Source: Agromyces mangrovi
Lineage (GTDB): Bacteria; Actinomycetota; Actinomycetes; Actinomycetales; Microbacteriaceae
Direction of reading: 5' to 3'
Length of the DNA: 64,000 nucleotides
Assembly: GCF_030296695.1 (NCBI RefSeq)
Contig: NZ_AP027737.1
Location: 62,001 to 126,000, forward strand
Shown: positions 51,208 through 59,497 of the stretch, in pieces
How the letters are laid out: each line of letters starts with the position of its first letter
Numbering within the stretch: the stretch's first letter is position 1
Translations under genes and position numbers: made by a program
Notes under the pieces: model-generated
Seen by the model: only the letters and a program-made list of their open reading frames with translations
The model's database searches: none
What the model was told of the DNA's origin: nothing

Positions 51208-51237
51208 GCCTCCGACGGGCGGCCGCCCGGGGCATCC

Positions 51238-51264
51238 GACCGCTCTTTCCGGAGCTGAGCGGTC
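51238..51264 (+). terminator. Candidate terminator after the aldo/keto reductase gene
   Basis: GACCGCTC and GAGCGGTC form an 8-bp stem with an 11-base loop, 31 bases past the stop. Confidence 0.45.
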
Positions 51265-51310
51265 CTCGCTCCCCCGGGCGCGCCTCCCGCGCGCCGGACG
51301 GCGGCCGTCG

Positions 51311-51316
51311 TAGCCT
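51311..51316 (+). promoter_or_regulatory. Leaderless -10 hexamer TAGCCT
   Basis: TAGCCT ends 6 bases before ATG 51323, without a ribosome site. Confidence 0.55.
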
Positions 51317-51322
51317 GCGGCC

Positions 51323-52036
51323 ATGCAGTGGTGGAACGCATTCACGGAATGGCTCTTCGACCCCGAGACGCTGCCGGTGCTCTTCACGGCCGGCGTGCTC
51401 GTCCTCGCGGTGCTCGCCTCCGGGCTGCTCGCGGCCTGGATCGCCCGGTCGGCGGTGCGCGGCCTCGTCACCCGCCAGGAGCGCGAGCTGCGCTCGTCGG
51501 CGGTCGCCGCATTGGTGGACGCCGCCACCGAGGCATCCGTCTGGAACTCCCTGACCCCGCAGGAGCAGGTGCTCTCCGACCGCGCCGTGGGCCTCGCCGA
51601 CGTGCGGCTGCGCCTGCTGCCCGTGAAGGGCGCCGACGTCGCCGCGAACTGGGCATCGCACCAGCTGCACGAGCTGAAGCGCGCCTCGGCGACGTTCGGC
51701 TACCAGCTCGACCCGGCCGTGGGCGAGTTCCGCGACCGCATGGTGGCGTGGCAGCGTCACCCGGGCCGCATGCGCCGGCAGTTCCAGGCCGACCTCGAGC
51801 GCTGGCGCACGCAGGACACGACGCCCGAGCAGGCCATGGTCGACCAGCAGGACGAGTGGGTCGCCCGCCAGCACCACGAGCGGTACGCCGACACGCAGGC
51901 CGGTCAGGCGACGGATGCCACCGAGCCGGCGCCGCCCGCAGCCGACACGCCCGCCGAGGAGCGCCCCTTCAGCGTCGGCGCGCCCCAGCCGCGTCAGGAC
52001 GCGACGCCGACCGACACGACGCCCGTCTCGCGCTGA
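51323..52036 (+). CDS. Hypothetical membrane-anchored protein
   Basis: 237 residues, no recognised family. One hydrophobic segment (about residues 16-40, LPVLFTAGVLVLAVLASGLLAAWI) anchors it, leaving a cytoplasmic domain of about 130 residues that is helical and charged (LHELKRASATFGYQLDPAVGEFRDRMVAW). The last 60 residues are a Pro/Thr/Ala/Glu-rich, probably disordered tail. Codon use is like the neighbours. It is monocistronic and convergent with nadE. The single anchor and helical body would suit a scaffold, but no function is visible. Confidence 0.75.
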   Translation: MQWWNAFTEWLFDPETLPVLFTAGVLVLAVLASGLLAAWIARSAVRGLVTRQERELRSSAVAALVDAATEASVWNSLTPQEQVLSDRAVGLADVRLRLLPVKGADVAANWASHQLHELKRASATFGYQLDPAVGEFRDRMVAWQRHPGRMRRQFQADLERWRTQDTTPEQAMVDQQDEWVARQHHERYADTQAGQATDATEPAPPAADTPAEERPFSVGAPQPRQDATPTDTTPVSR

Positions 52037-52063
52037 CGCGCGGACCAGCGGCGTCGGTCAGCG
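52031..52063. terminator. Candidate bidirectional terminator over the stops of two convergent genes
   Basis: CGCTGAC and GTCAGCG are inverted arms that include both stop codons, with GC-rich sequence between them. Confidence 0.4.
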
Positions 52064-52879
52064 CCACCACTCGTCGAACATCGACACCGGCACCTGCCGC
52101 TTGTGCTCGGTCGCGAGGTAGCGCGCCTCGATGAGCTCCGCCGTGCCCGCGTCGATCTCCTCGCCCTCGAGGAACGCGTCGAGGTCGGCGTACGTGAGGC
52201 CGAGGTTCGCCTCGTCGGCCTGGCCCGGATCGTGGTCGAGCAGGTCGGCCGTCGGGGTCTTCAGGTAGATGCGCTCGGGCGCTCCGAGGTGGGCCAGCAC
52301 CGCTCGGCCCTGGCGCTTGGTGAGGCCCGTGAGCGGGAGGATGTCGGCGCCGCCGTCGCCGTACTTCGTGAAGAAGCCCGTGACCGCCTCTGCGGCGTGG
52401 TCTGTGCCGACCACGAGCATCGCGTCCTCACCTGCGATCGCGTACTGGGCGACCATGCGCGCACGGGCCTTGACGTTGCCCTTGCCGTGGTCGCTGAGCG
52501 GCGTGCCGGCCGCGTCGGCGTACTCGGCGGTGACGCCGTCGACGCCGCGCTGGATGTTGAACGTGACCTGCTCCTGCGGCTGGATCCACTCGAGCGCGAA
52601 CGCCGCGTCGTCCTCGTCGTGCTGCACCGCGTACGGCAGGCGCACCGCCACGAAGCGGGCCGGATGCCCCTCGTCGGCCAGTTCCGCGACCGCGAGGCGG
52701 CAGAGGCGCCCGGCCAGCGCCGAGTCCTGCCCGCCGCTGATGCCGAGCACGAAGCCGTGCGCACCCGTGGCGCGCAGGTACTCCTTGAGGAAGCCGACCC
52801 GGGCGCGCACCTCCGCGGCGGGCTCGATGGTCGGCTTCACGTTCAGCTCTGCGATGATCCTCGCCTGCAGTTCGCGCAT
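52058..52879 (-). CDS. nadE: Ammonia-dependent NAD+ synthetase
   Basis: Last step of NAD+ synthesis: amidation of nicotinic acid adenine dinucleotide with ammonia and ATP. It has 273 residues, the short NadE without a glutaminase domain, so it needs free ammonia; mycobacterial NadE, by contrast, is the long glutamine-dependent form. The ATP-pyrophosphatase P-loop is [14 protein letters not shown] (about residue 45). Other markers are [44 protein letters not shown] and TPTADLL. Start is ATG 52879 from a leaderless-type promoter. Confidence 0.96.
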   Translation of the reverse strand: MRELQARIIAELNVKPTIEPAAEVRARVGFLKEYLRATGAHGFVLGISGGQDSALAGRLCRLAVAELADEGHPARFVAVRLPYAVQHDEDDAAFALEWIQPQEQVTFNIQRGVDGVTAEYADAAGTPLSDHGKGNVKARARMVAQYAIAGEDAMLVVGTDHAAEAVTGFFTKYGDGGADILPLTGLTKRQGRAVLAHLGAPERIYLKTPTADLLDHDPGQADEANLGLTYADLDAFLEGEEIDAGTAELIEARYLATEHKRQVPVSMFDEWWR

Positions 52880-52885
52880 GGCACG

Positions 52886-52891
52886 AGGCTA
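52886..52891 (-). promoter_or_regulatory. Leaderless -10 hexamer TAGCCT for nadE
   Basis: On the minus strand TAGCCT ends 6 bases before the nadE ATG. Confidence 0.55.
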
Positions 52892-53000
52892 GCGCCGACG
52901 TGTTACCGGCAGGAAACGGCGCGGGGCGACGGGGGCGCTCCGGTAGCATCGCGATCGACGCCGACGCGGTCGGCGCAGGCGTGATCGGGAGGGACGTGCC

Positions 53001-54218
53001 GTGGAGGCCACGATCGGCAACCTGGTGATCATCGTCGCCGTAGGCGTGCTCGCGCCGCTGCTCGCCCGGCTCATCGGCACCTGGCTCGCGATTCCCGTCG
53101 TGGTGTTCGAGATCGTGCTCGGCATCGTCGTCGGGCCCGACGCGCTCGGCTGGGTCACCTCCGACGAGCACACCGAGTTGATCGCGAACTTCGGGCTCGC
53201 GATGCTGTTCTTCCTCGCCGGCGCGGAGATCGACTTCCGCGAACTGCGCGGGCGGCCGCTCACCACGGCGTTGGCCGGCTGGCTCGTGTCGCTCGGCGCG
53301 GCGCTCGGCCTCAGCTTCCTGCTCGCGCCGCACGTCGGCGCCGCCGTCTTCATCGCCATCGCACTCACGTCGACGGCGCTCGGCACGATCATGCCGATGC
53401 TGCGCGACGCCGGCGACCTGCGCTCGCCGTTCGGCATCGCGGTGACGGCGGTCGGCGCCGTCGGCGAGTTCGCGCCGCTCATCGCGATCTCGCTGTTCCT
53501 GAGCGGGCGCTCGCCCGTCCAGGCCTCGCTCGTGCTGCTCGGCTTCGCCGTGATCGCCGGCCTCGCGATCTGGGGCGCCGCGCGCGGCGTGGGCGCGGAG
53601 TTCGAGCGACTCGTCACCGCGACCCTGCACACGAGCGGCCAGTTCGCGGTGCGCCTGTTCATGATCGTCACGATCACGCTCGTCGGCATCAGCGTGGTGC
53701 TGGGGCTCGACATGCTCCTCGGCGCGTTCACGGCGGGCGTGCTCTACCGCCTCCTCATGAACGGCTCCGACGAGGCGCAGTCGAAGGTGATCGGGTCGAA
53801 GATCGACGCAGTGGCGTTCGGCGTGTTCGTGCCCGTCTTCTTCATCTACACCGGCGTCACGTTCGACCTCGACGCGCTGCTCGCGTCGCCCACAGCACTC
53901 GCGCTGGTGCCGATCTTCCTCGTCGCCCTGCTCCTGCTGCGCGGACTGCCGAGCCTGCTCTCGCTGCCGCGCGGCGCGAACCGGCTCGACCGCGGCGCGA
54001 TGGTGCTCTACGGCGCCACCGGCCTGCCGATCATCGTCGCCGTCACCGCGATCGGCGTCGACCAGGGCGACCTCGGCACCGAGGTGGCGGCCGCCCTCGT
54101 CGGCGCGGGCATGCTGTCGGTGCTGATCTTCCCGCTGCTCGCGCTGTGGCTGCGGCGGAGGTCGTCGGACGCGCCGACCACGGGGCCCGACGACGACTAC
54201 GTGCCGACGGTCGCGTGA
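53001..54218 (+). CDS. Cation:proton antiporter (CPA2, KefB/NapA-like)
   Basis: 405-residue membrane protein with about 12 hydrophobic segments and no RCK/TrkA regulatory domain. It begins MEATIGNLVIIVAVGVLAPLLARLIG. The region FLAGAEIDFRELRG and the ALTSTALGTIMPMLRDAG stretch are typical of CPA2 exchangers. In many of these an Asp pair in the membrane carries the ion; here I see Glu and Asp in GAEIDF but cannot assign the site with confidence. The exchanged ion (Na+ or K+) cannot be told. GTG 53001 follows GGGAGGGACGTGCC. Confidence 0.9.
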   Translation: MEATIGNLVIIVAVGVLAPLLARLIGTWLAIPVVVFEIVLGIVVGPDALGWVTSDEHTELIANFGLAMLFFLAGAEIDFRELRGRPLTTALAGWLVSLGAALGLSFLLAPHVGAAVFIAIALTSTALGTIMPMLRDAGDLRSPFGIAVTAVGAVGEFAPLIAISLFLSGRSPVQASLVLLGFAVIAGLAIWGAARGVGAEFERLVTATLHTSGQFAVRLFMIVTITLVGISVVLGLDMLLGAFTAGVLYRLLMNGSDEAQSKVIGSKIDAVAFGVFVPVFFIYTGVTFDLDALLASPTALALVPIFLVALLLLRGLPSLLSLPRGANRLDRGAMVLYGATGLPIIVAVTAIGVDQGDLGTEVAAALVGAGMLSVLIFPLLALWLRRRSSDAPTTGPDDDYVPTVA

Positions 54219-54265
54219 GGCATCCGTCGCCGACCGGTCGCACCGGACGCACCGGAGGCTCCCGG

Positions 54266-54271
54266 TAGGCT
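54266..54271 (+). promoter_or_regulatory. Putative -10 hexamer TAGGCT of tRNA-Arg
   Basis: TAGGCT ends 10 bases before the mature tRNA 5' end. Confidence 0.45.
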
Positions 54272-54281
54272 TGACGGGCCG

Positions 54282-54354
54282 GCCCCCGTAGCTCAGCGGA
54301 TAGAGCAGCAGCCTTCTAATCTGTCGGTCGCAGGTTCGAGTCCTGCCGGGGGCA
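54282..54354 (+). tRNA. tRNA-Arg (anticodon TCT)
   Basis: Acceptor GCCCCCG pairs with CGGGGGC, with A as discriminator. The anticodon arm is GCAGC-CTTCTAA-TCTGT, giving TCT with a C-U mismatch next to the loop and a G-U pair at the far end. The T arm has GGTTCGAGTCC. CCA is not encoded. Confidence 0.95.
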
Positions 54355-54464
54355 CCGCCGCGGACCCGACGCTCCGGTGTACGTCGGGCGAACGGTCCGC
54401 GAACCTTGGGAAGCGGGTGTCGACGCGTCACCCGCAGGTCACCCGCCCGCGCGAGCATGGCGAC

Positions 54465-55336
54465 GTGGAGACGCACAGCTGGCACCGCTACGTGGCGATC
54501 GGAGATTCCCTCACCGAGGGACTCGGCGATCCGGCGGGGGCCCGCGGCGAGGACGAATGGCTGGGGTGGGCCGACCGCCTGGCCATCATCCTCGACGGGC
54601 ACGCCCGCCTCGCCGGTGAACGGTTCGAGTTCGCCAACCTCGCCCTGCGCGGCAGCCGCATCGGCGACGCCGCCCGCAGCCAGGTCCCGCGGGCGATCGA
54701 GGTCGAGGCCGACCTGGTCTCGGTGATGATCGGCGGCAACGACCTGATGAGCCCCACCGCCGACCCCGACACGGTCGCCGGCGAGTTGGAGGACGTCGTG
54801 ATGCGGCTCCGGCGGAGCGGCGCGAGCGTGCTGCTCGCGAACTGCTTCGACCCGCAGTTCGCGTTCTTCCTGCGGCCGTTCCGCGGGCGCGCGGCCGTGT
54901 TCAACGCCCACGTCTGGACGATCGCACGGCGCCACGGCGCCGCCGTGCTCGACGTCTGGGGCACGTCCGAGTTCCAGCAGCCGTCGATGTGGGCCGAGGA
55001 CCGCGTGCACCTCAGCACCGCCGGCCACCGGGTGCTGGCGCGCCGCGCGTCCCACTCGCTGGGCGTGCCGTACGCCGAGGCGTCCGAGCCGTCCGAGCGG
55101 ATGCCCGGGCCGGGGCCGTCGCCGATCACCGAACCAGTGCCGCTCCCCCGCAGGCGCCGATGTCGCTCCCGCGCTGGTTCGTCGTGCACGCGCTGCCGTG
55201 GATCGGCCGGCGCATGCGTCGCATCTCGAGCGGCGACGGGCGCGCCCCCAAGCGTCCCTACCCGGCGCCCGTGCTGCCCGCCGGGACCGCCCGTGCCGCG
55301 GGGCCCGCAGGGTTCGCCGACGGCGGGCCGCACTAG
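54465..55336 (+). CDS. SGNH/GDSL hydrolase, frameshifted near its C-terminus as sequenced
   Basis: Serine esterase/lipase-type fold. Block I is [15 protein letters not shown] with nucleophile Ser near residue 15. Block II Gly is in [10 protein letters not shown], block III is MIGGNDLM, and block V is [17 protein letters not shown] with the Asp-His pair. All four SGNH residues are present. The C-terminal stretch changes frame at the five-C run 55145-55149; one added base restores [30 protein letters not shown] and a stop at 55336, for 290 residues. Uncorrected, the frame fuses into orn. GTG 54465 (METHSWHRY) is the first in-frame start that fits the family. The substrate is unknown. Confidence 0.9.
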
Positions 55337-55339
55337 ACT
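55334..55339 (+). promoter_or_regulatory. Leaderless -10 hexamer TAGACT for orn
   Basis: TAGACT overlaps the stop of the upstream hydrolase gene and ends 7 bases before ATG 55347. Confidence 0.6.
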
Positions 55340-55346
55340 CGATCGC

Positions 55347-55967
55347 ATGGGAACCTCGGGTGATCGCCTCGTCTGGATCGACTGCGAGATGACGGGCCTC
55401 GACCTCGAGGTCGACGAACTCGTCGAGATCGCCGTGGTGATCACCGACTACGACCTCGAGCCGGTCGACGCCGGCCTCAGCATCGTCATCAAGCCCGATG
55501 CATCCGCCCTCGAGCACATGGGCGACTTCGTGCGGAAGATGCACACCGAGTCGGGCCTCATCGAGGAGATCCCGGGCGGCAAGAGCGTCGCCGAGGCCGA
55601 GTACGAGGTGCTCGAGTACGTGCTCGCGCACGTGCCCGAGGAGCAGAAGGCGCCCCTCGCGGGCAACACGATCGGCACCGACCGCATGTTCCTCGCGAAG
55701 TCCATGCCGCGCCTCGACGCGCACCTGCACTACCGCAACGTCGACGTGTCGTCGATCAAGGAGCTCGCCCGCCGCTGGTTCCCGCGCGTGTACTTCAACG
55801 CGCCGGCCAAGAACGGCGGCCACCGGGCCCTCGCCGACATCCTCGAGTCGATCCGCGAGCTGCGCTACTACCGGCGCGCGGTCTTCGTCGCCGACCCCGG
55901 GCCGACCAGCGACGAGCTCGCGAAGATCTCGGAGGCCGTCGTGAACGAGTTCACAGCAAAGGTGTAG
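55347..55967 (+). CDS. orn: Oligoribonuclease
   Basis: DEDDh 3'-5' exoribonuclease that degrades very short RNAs, including the dinucleotide products of cyclic-di-GMP turnover. It has 206 residues. The four acidic metal ligands sit in [11 protein letters not shown] (Asp and Glu), [12 protein letters not shown] (Asp) and the final [16 protein letters not shown] (Asp), with catalytic His in [11 protein letters not shown] 55347 ([10 protein letters not shown]). tRNA-His follows 48 bases after the stop, a linkage also found in mycobacteria. Confidence 0.97.
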   Translation: MGTSGDRLVWIDCEMTGLDLEVDELVEIAVVITDYDLEPVDAGLSIVIKPDASALEHMGDFVRKMHTESGLIEEIPGGKSVAEAEYEVLEYVLAHVPEEQKAPLAGNTIGTDRMFLAKSMPRLDAHLHYRNVDVSSIKELARRWFPRVYFNAPAKNGGHRALADILESIRELRYYRRAVFVADPGPTSDELAKISEAVVNEFTAKV

Positions 55968-56015
55968 TAAAGTCGTCGAGTTGCCTCGTTCGGCGTGCGT
56001 CGAGCGGGTCCGCAT

Positions 56016-56092
56016 GGTGGGTATAGCTCAGTTGGTAGAGCGCCTGGTTGTGGTCCAGGAGGTCGCGGGTTCAAGCCCCGTTACTCACCCCA
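56016..56092 (+). tRNA. tRNA-His (anticodon GTG), G-1 and CCA encoded
   Basis: The extra G at position -1 (56016) faces C73 (56089), the hallmark of tRNA-His. Acceptor GTGGGTA pairs with TACTCAC. The anticodon arm is CCTGG-TTGTGGT-CCAGG. CCA is encoded at 56090-56092. Confidence 0.97.
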
Positions 56093-56120
56093 CTTCTCCC
56101 CCTCCCCGCGAGGAGCGCTG

Positions 56121-56474
56121 ATGGCCGTCGAACTCGACGAGGACGCCTTCGAGCAGCTGGTCGTGGACGAGCTCGACGCCCTGCCCGACGACATGGTCGA
56201 CGGGCTCGAGAACGTCGTGTTCGTGGTCGAGGAGACGCCGGAGGACGGCTCCCTCGACCTGCTCGGCCTGTACGAGGGCGTCGCGGTCACCGAGCGCGAC
56301 CGCTACGGCTTCGGCGAGATGCCCGACCGCATCGTGCTGTACCGTCTCGGGCTGCTCGCGGCGTGCGACGACCTCGACCAGCTGCGCGACGAGATCCACG
56401 TCACGCTCGTGCACGAGATCGCGCACTACTACGGAATCGACGACGAGCGGCTGCACGAACTGGGTTGGGCCTGA
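56121..56474 (+). CDS. Metallopeptidase family protein (minimal zincin)
   Basis: 117-residue protein with the zinc-protease motif HEIAHYYGIDDERLHELG near the C-terminus: HExxH plus a downstream Asp/Glu. This is the small DUF1025-type family (minimal zincin) whose substrate is unknown. The sequence is strongly acidic (MAVELDEDAFEQLVVDELDALPDDM). The ATG at 56121 has GAGGAG 6 bases upstream. It sits between tRNA-His and an S11-like gene; physical association with orn is common in actinobacteria. Confidence 0.92.
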   Translation: MAVELDEDAFEQLVVDELDALPDDMVDGLENVVFVVEETPEDGSLDLLGLYEGVAVTERDRYGFGEMPDRIVLYRLGLLAACDDLDQLRDEIHVTLVHEIAHYYGIDDERLHELGWA

Positions 56475-56497
56475 TCCGCGGGTACGATCATCGGGTG

Positions 56498-57748
56498 ATG
56501 CCCGGTCCCCTGCGTGCAGTGCTCATCGCCCTCGGCGCGCTCGCGATCATCGCGCTCGGTCTCTACGGGCCGGCCACGCTCCTCGGGCCGCTGCCGAGGG
56601 TGTCGGTGCAGGCCGTCGACCCCGGCGCCCAGGCGGCCGGATCGGTGTCGGTCGAGCTCCCCGAGGCAGGCGCGTCCGCGGTGGTCGTGGTCGACCCCGA
56701 CTCCCCCGAGACGGCCGCCGAGTCGGTCACGCTCGCCGAGGCGGGCCTCGAGGAGGCCGTTCCCTTCGCGGGCGTCGCGAAGCTCGTGCTCGCCCTCACG
56801 GTGCTGGAGGCGCAGCCCCTCGCGGCCGGCGAGCCCGGCCCCGACGTGCCGATCACCCCCGCGGACTACGAGGCCTACCTCGACTACCGCGACGCCGGCG
56901 CCCGCACGGTGCCGACCTCGCCCGGCGACACCTGGACCATGCGCGACATGCTCCGTGCCGTCCTGCTCGGATCGAGCAACAACCACGCCGACGGGCTCGC
57001 CCGGTGGGCGTTCGGCTCGGTCGACGGCTACACGATCGCCGGCAACGCATGGCTCGCCGAGCACGGCCTCGCCGACTCGGTCGTGGTCGACGCGACCGGG
57101 TTGAGCGACGAGAACATGGGCACGGCGGCGGATGCCGCTCGCCTGGGCGCGTACGTCGCGGTCGAGCCCGCGCTCGTCGACATCCTCGCCACCGCGGATG
57201 AGCGCACGTTCGGCGAGCGGACCATCCCCGACGTGTCGGCGCACCTCGAGTCCGACGGCGTGCGCGGTCTGTCGCGATCGTTCACGAACCAGGCGGGCCT
57301 CTGCTTCGTGTTCCTGACCACGTTCGGGCAGGGCGACGACGTGCGGATGCTGTCGGGCGCATTCCTGCGCATGCCCGACTACGAAACGCTCGACCCGGCC
57401 GTCACGACCGCGATCGAGGAGCTGCGCGTCGTCGACGAGGAGGTCACCGTGATCGCCGAGGGCGACACCTACGCGATCCTCACCGCGCCCTGGGGCGATC
57501 GCGCCGAGGGGGTCGCGGCGAGCGACCGCACGCAGCCCGCGTGGAACGACGCGAGCGGCGAGCCCGAGGTGGTCGTGGAGCCGTTCAGCACCGGCTCGCC
57601 CGGCGACCAGGTGGGCAGCGTCACCGTGCCGACGGCCGACGGCGATGTGACGACCGCGCTCGAGCTCGACGCGGCGATCACCGACCCGGGCCCGATCTGG
57701 CGGCTCACCCACCCGTCGCTCATGCTCGACGCGTTCTTCGCGGGCTGA
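56498..57748 (+). CDS. Degenerate S11 D-alanyl-D-alanine carboxypeptidase-like protein
   Basis: 416 residues with an N-terminal anchor (AVLIALGALAIIALGLYG, about residues 7-24) and an exported DacA-like domain. The key residues are missing: the SxxK motif is replaced by GVAK in VPFAGVAKLVLALTVLE (about residue 91), so the nucleophile Ser is Gly. The KTG motif is not found; the matching strand reads SFTNQAGLCFVF (about residue 262). The middle SxN motif survives as SSNNHADG (about residue 159). It is therefore probably a non-catalytic penicillin-binding-protein relative, perhaps a scaffold or muropeptide sensor. Length and frame are intact, so it is not a simple pseudogene. Confidence 0.85.
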   Translation: MPGPLRAVLIALGALAIIALGLYGPATLLGPLPRVSVQAVDPGAQAAGSVSVELPEAGASAVVVVDPDSPETAAESVTLAEAGLEEAVPFAGVAKLVLALTVLEAQPLAAGEPGPDVPITPADYEAYLDYRDAGARTVPTSPGDTWTMRDMLRAVLLGSSNNHADGLARWAFGSVDGYTIAGNAWLAEHGLADSVVVDATGLSDENMGTAADAARLGAYVAVEPALVDILATADERTFGERTIPDVSAHLESDGVRGLSRSFTNQAGLCFVFLTTFGQGDDVRMLSGAFLRMPDYETLDPAVTTAIEELRVVDEEVTVIAEGDTYAILTAPWGDRAEGVAASDRTQPAWNDASGEPEVVVEPFSTGSPGDQVGSVTVPTADGDVTTALELDAAITDPGPIWRLTHPSLMLDAFFAG

Positions 57749-57808
57749 GTCGCGCGGGCGTCGTCACGACGGGCGGCGTCGCTCCGAGCTCGACCGCGCG
57801 ATCGCCGG

Positions 57809-58066
57809 TCAGTCGTTCTCGTCGTCGGACTCGACCGGGTCGGAGTCGTCCGCGTCGAAGCGGTACCGCACGTGCACCATCCCGGCGACGTCCCGCTCGT
57901 CGATGGCGTCGTACCAGAAGAGCGACTCCAGCCCGTCGACCGCGGCCATCATGCCGACGCGCCGCTCGTACTCGCCGCCCACCAGGATCCGCTGCTCCGA
58001 CTGTCCCTCGAGCGGACCGTCGACGAACTCCGCGGTGTAGCGCACGGCTTCATTGCTCGCGTTCAT
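57809..58066 (-). CDS. Hypothetical protein, acidic
   Basis: 85-residue soluble protein, no family recognised. It forms a compact beta-rich sequence (AVRYTAEFVDGPLEGQSEQRILVGGEYERRVGMMAAVDG, then FWYDAIDERDVAGMVHVRYRFD) with a terminal acidic tail DADDSDPVESDDEND. Codon use fits a real gene. ATG 58066 is preceded by TACGGT, a possible leaderless -10. It lies 24 bases downstream of the thiamine-transporter operon and may be read through from it. Confidence 0.65.
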   Translation of the reverse strand: MNASNEAVRYTAEFVDGPLEGQSEQRILVGGEYERRVGMMAAVDGLESLFWYDAIDERDVAGMVHVRYRFDADDSDPVESDDEND

Positions 58067-58089
58067 GAGCCCACCGTAGTCCCAGGCGC

Positions 58090-58722
58090 TCAGCGAGGGA
58101 ACGGCCAGGCGCCGTCGACGACGAGGTCCGCGTGGTGCTCCGGCGCGGCGGCCGACACGTAGGCGCGCCACTGGCGCTCCCAGGTGTCCCAGAACGGATC
58201 GAACCCGCCCCGGTCGCGTTCGAGCGCGCGCCGCCTCCGGGCATCCTCCCCCGCGACCATCCACACCCGCACCACCCGCGGTGCTGAGACCCGTCGATTC
58301 CCTGCGTTCTCAGGCCCCGGAACGCAGGTATTCGACGGGTCTGGAAGGCATATCGGGCGGGCGAAGGCGCCGCAGCCCTCGACGACGAGGCGGCCGCCGG
58401 GGCGCACGAGGTGGGACTCGGCGGGGCGGTCGCGCTGCCAGTCCCAGCGGCGCCAGGAGCCCGCGGCACCGCGGGCGCGCGGAATGAGCACGCCGTCGCG
58501 CACCGCGCGCGATCCCGCGGCGAGCCCGTCCCACCCCGGGTAGATCGCGTCGAGGCGCAGCAGGTCCACCGGCAGCGACCCGGCCGCCGCCACGATCGCG
58601 TCGGCGAGGCTCGACTTGCCGGCACCGCTCGGGCCGTCGACGACGACAGTCGCCGACGGCCGCGAACGAAGGAACGCCGCGAGCCGTCGCGCCGCCACCG
58701 CGGGGGCAAGTCGCTCAGCCAA
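58090..58722 (-). CDS. P-loop kinase-like protein (uridine-kinase/AAA type), last gene of the thiamine transporter operon
   Basis: 210-residue ATP-binding protein. The Walker A motif is VVVDGPSGAGKSSLADAI (about residue 28), and DLLRLDAIYPGWDGL and LVVEGCGAF follow the uridine/pantothenate-kinase-like pattern. After GCGAFARP it contains about 20 extra residues encoded by a 56-base palindrome (58287-58342) before VVRVWMVAGEDARRRRALERDR resumes. The start is TTG 58722, overlapping the upstream T-component stop by 8 bases; an internal GTG is an alternative. The substrate is unknown; a vitamin-precursor kinase is one possibility from context (inference). Confidence 0.82.
   Translation of the reverse strand: MAERLAPAVAARRLAAFLRSRPSATVVVDGPSGAGKSSLADAIVAAAGSLPVDLLRLDAIYPGWDGLAAGSRAVRDGVLIPRARGAAGSWRRWDWQRDRPAESHLVRPGGRLVVEGCGAFARPICLPDPSNTCVPGPENAGNRRVSAPRVVRVWMVAGEDARRRRALERDRGGFDPFWDTWERQWRAYVSAAAPEHHADLVVDGAWPFPR
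58287..58342. repeat. In-frame palindromic element inside the kinase gene
   Basis: Outer arms AGACCCGTCGA / TCGACGGGTCT (11 bp, perfect), inner arms CCTGCGTTC / GAACGCAGG (9 bp, perfect), a small internal loop and a 10-base apex. It is read through in frame without a stop. Where related kinases have only a short link, this gene has about 20 extra residues. Confidence 0.7.
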
Positions 58723-59497
58723 GGATGAAGTTCCAGCTGCCGGATGCCACGGCCACGACCACGCACGCCGCCGCCACGACCGCGCCGATGGCGATGAGCA
58801 CCACCTCGGCGCCGCCGAAGTGCACCTCGCGCGCGTGCGACCGCGCGATGTCGGCGCCGAACCCGCGCGCCTCCATCGCGGTGGCGAGCTTCGACCCGCG
58901 CCGGATGGAGAGCACGAGCAGCCCGAAGGCCTGGCCGACGAGCCGCGGCACGATCCAGCGGTCGCCCACGCCGCGCGCCCGGCGCGCCAGCGCGAGCGCG
59001 CGCCAATCGTCCATGAACAGGCCCACCAGGCGCAGCGCCCCGAGCGCGCCGAGCACGAATCGCTCGGGCAGCCGCAGCGTCTGCGAGAGCCCGTCGGCGA
59101 AGTCGGTCGGGTCGATGGTGAGGAACAGCACCACCGCGGGCAACGCGATGGCGATCACGCGGGCGGCCGTCGAGAGGCCGATCTCGATCGACCCCTGCGA
59201 GACCTGGATCAGGCCCCACTCGAAGTAGACCGTGCCGCCGGTGCGACCGTAGAGCACCATGCTGAGCCCCGCGAGCGGACCCGCGATCCACACCACGGCG
59301 GTGCGCCGCGACCAGACCAGCGCACCGAGCCCCGCCGCCCAGAACAGCAGCAGCTCGAGCACGATCGCCGTGCCCGCCGAAACCGGGTCGAGCGTGAGCA
59401 GCAGCGCCAGGCTGAGCGGCACGGTCGCCGCGACCTTCGCGACCGGGTTGCGCCGGCCGACCCAGGTCGTGCCGCCGCGGGCGTCGAGCAGGCTCAT
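58715..59497 (-). CDS. ECF transporter T component (CbiQ/EcfT family), thiamine YkoC-like
   Basis: 260-residue integral membrane protein that couples ATP hydrolysis to the substrate-binding subunit. About five or six hydrophobic segments are present. The EcfT coupling signatures are LALARRARGVGDRW and, later, AMEARGFGADIARS, both of the Ala-Arg-Gly type that touch the ATPases. The ATG at 59497 overlaps the ATPase stop in ATGA. With the S component and fused ATPase it completes a YkoEDC-type thiamine importer. Confidence 0.92.
   Translation of the reverse strand: MSLLDARGGTTWVGRRNPVAKVAATVPLSLALLLTLDPVSAGTAIVLELLLFWAAGLGALVWSRRTAVVWIAGPLAGLSMVLYGRTGGTVYFEWGLIQVSQGSIEIGLSTAARVIAIALPAVVLFLTIDPTDFADGLSQTLRLPERFVLGALGALRLVGLFMDDWRALALARRARGVGDRWIVPRLVGQAFGLLVLSIRRGSKLATAMEARGFGADIARSHAREVHFGGAEVVLIAIGAVVAAACVVVAVASGSWNFILG

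Noticed and set aside
54417..55967. Fusion of SGNH hydrolase and oligoribonuclease
   Set aside because: The join passes through a frameshifted Arg-rich stretch; orn has its own leaderless promoter and start, and the hydrolase has a normal end in the neighbouring frame.
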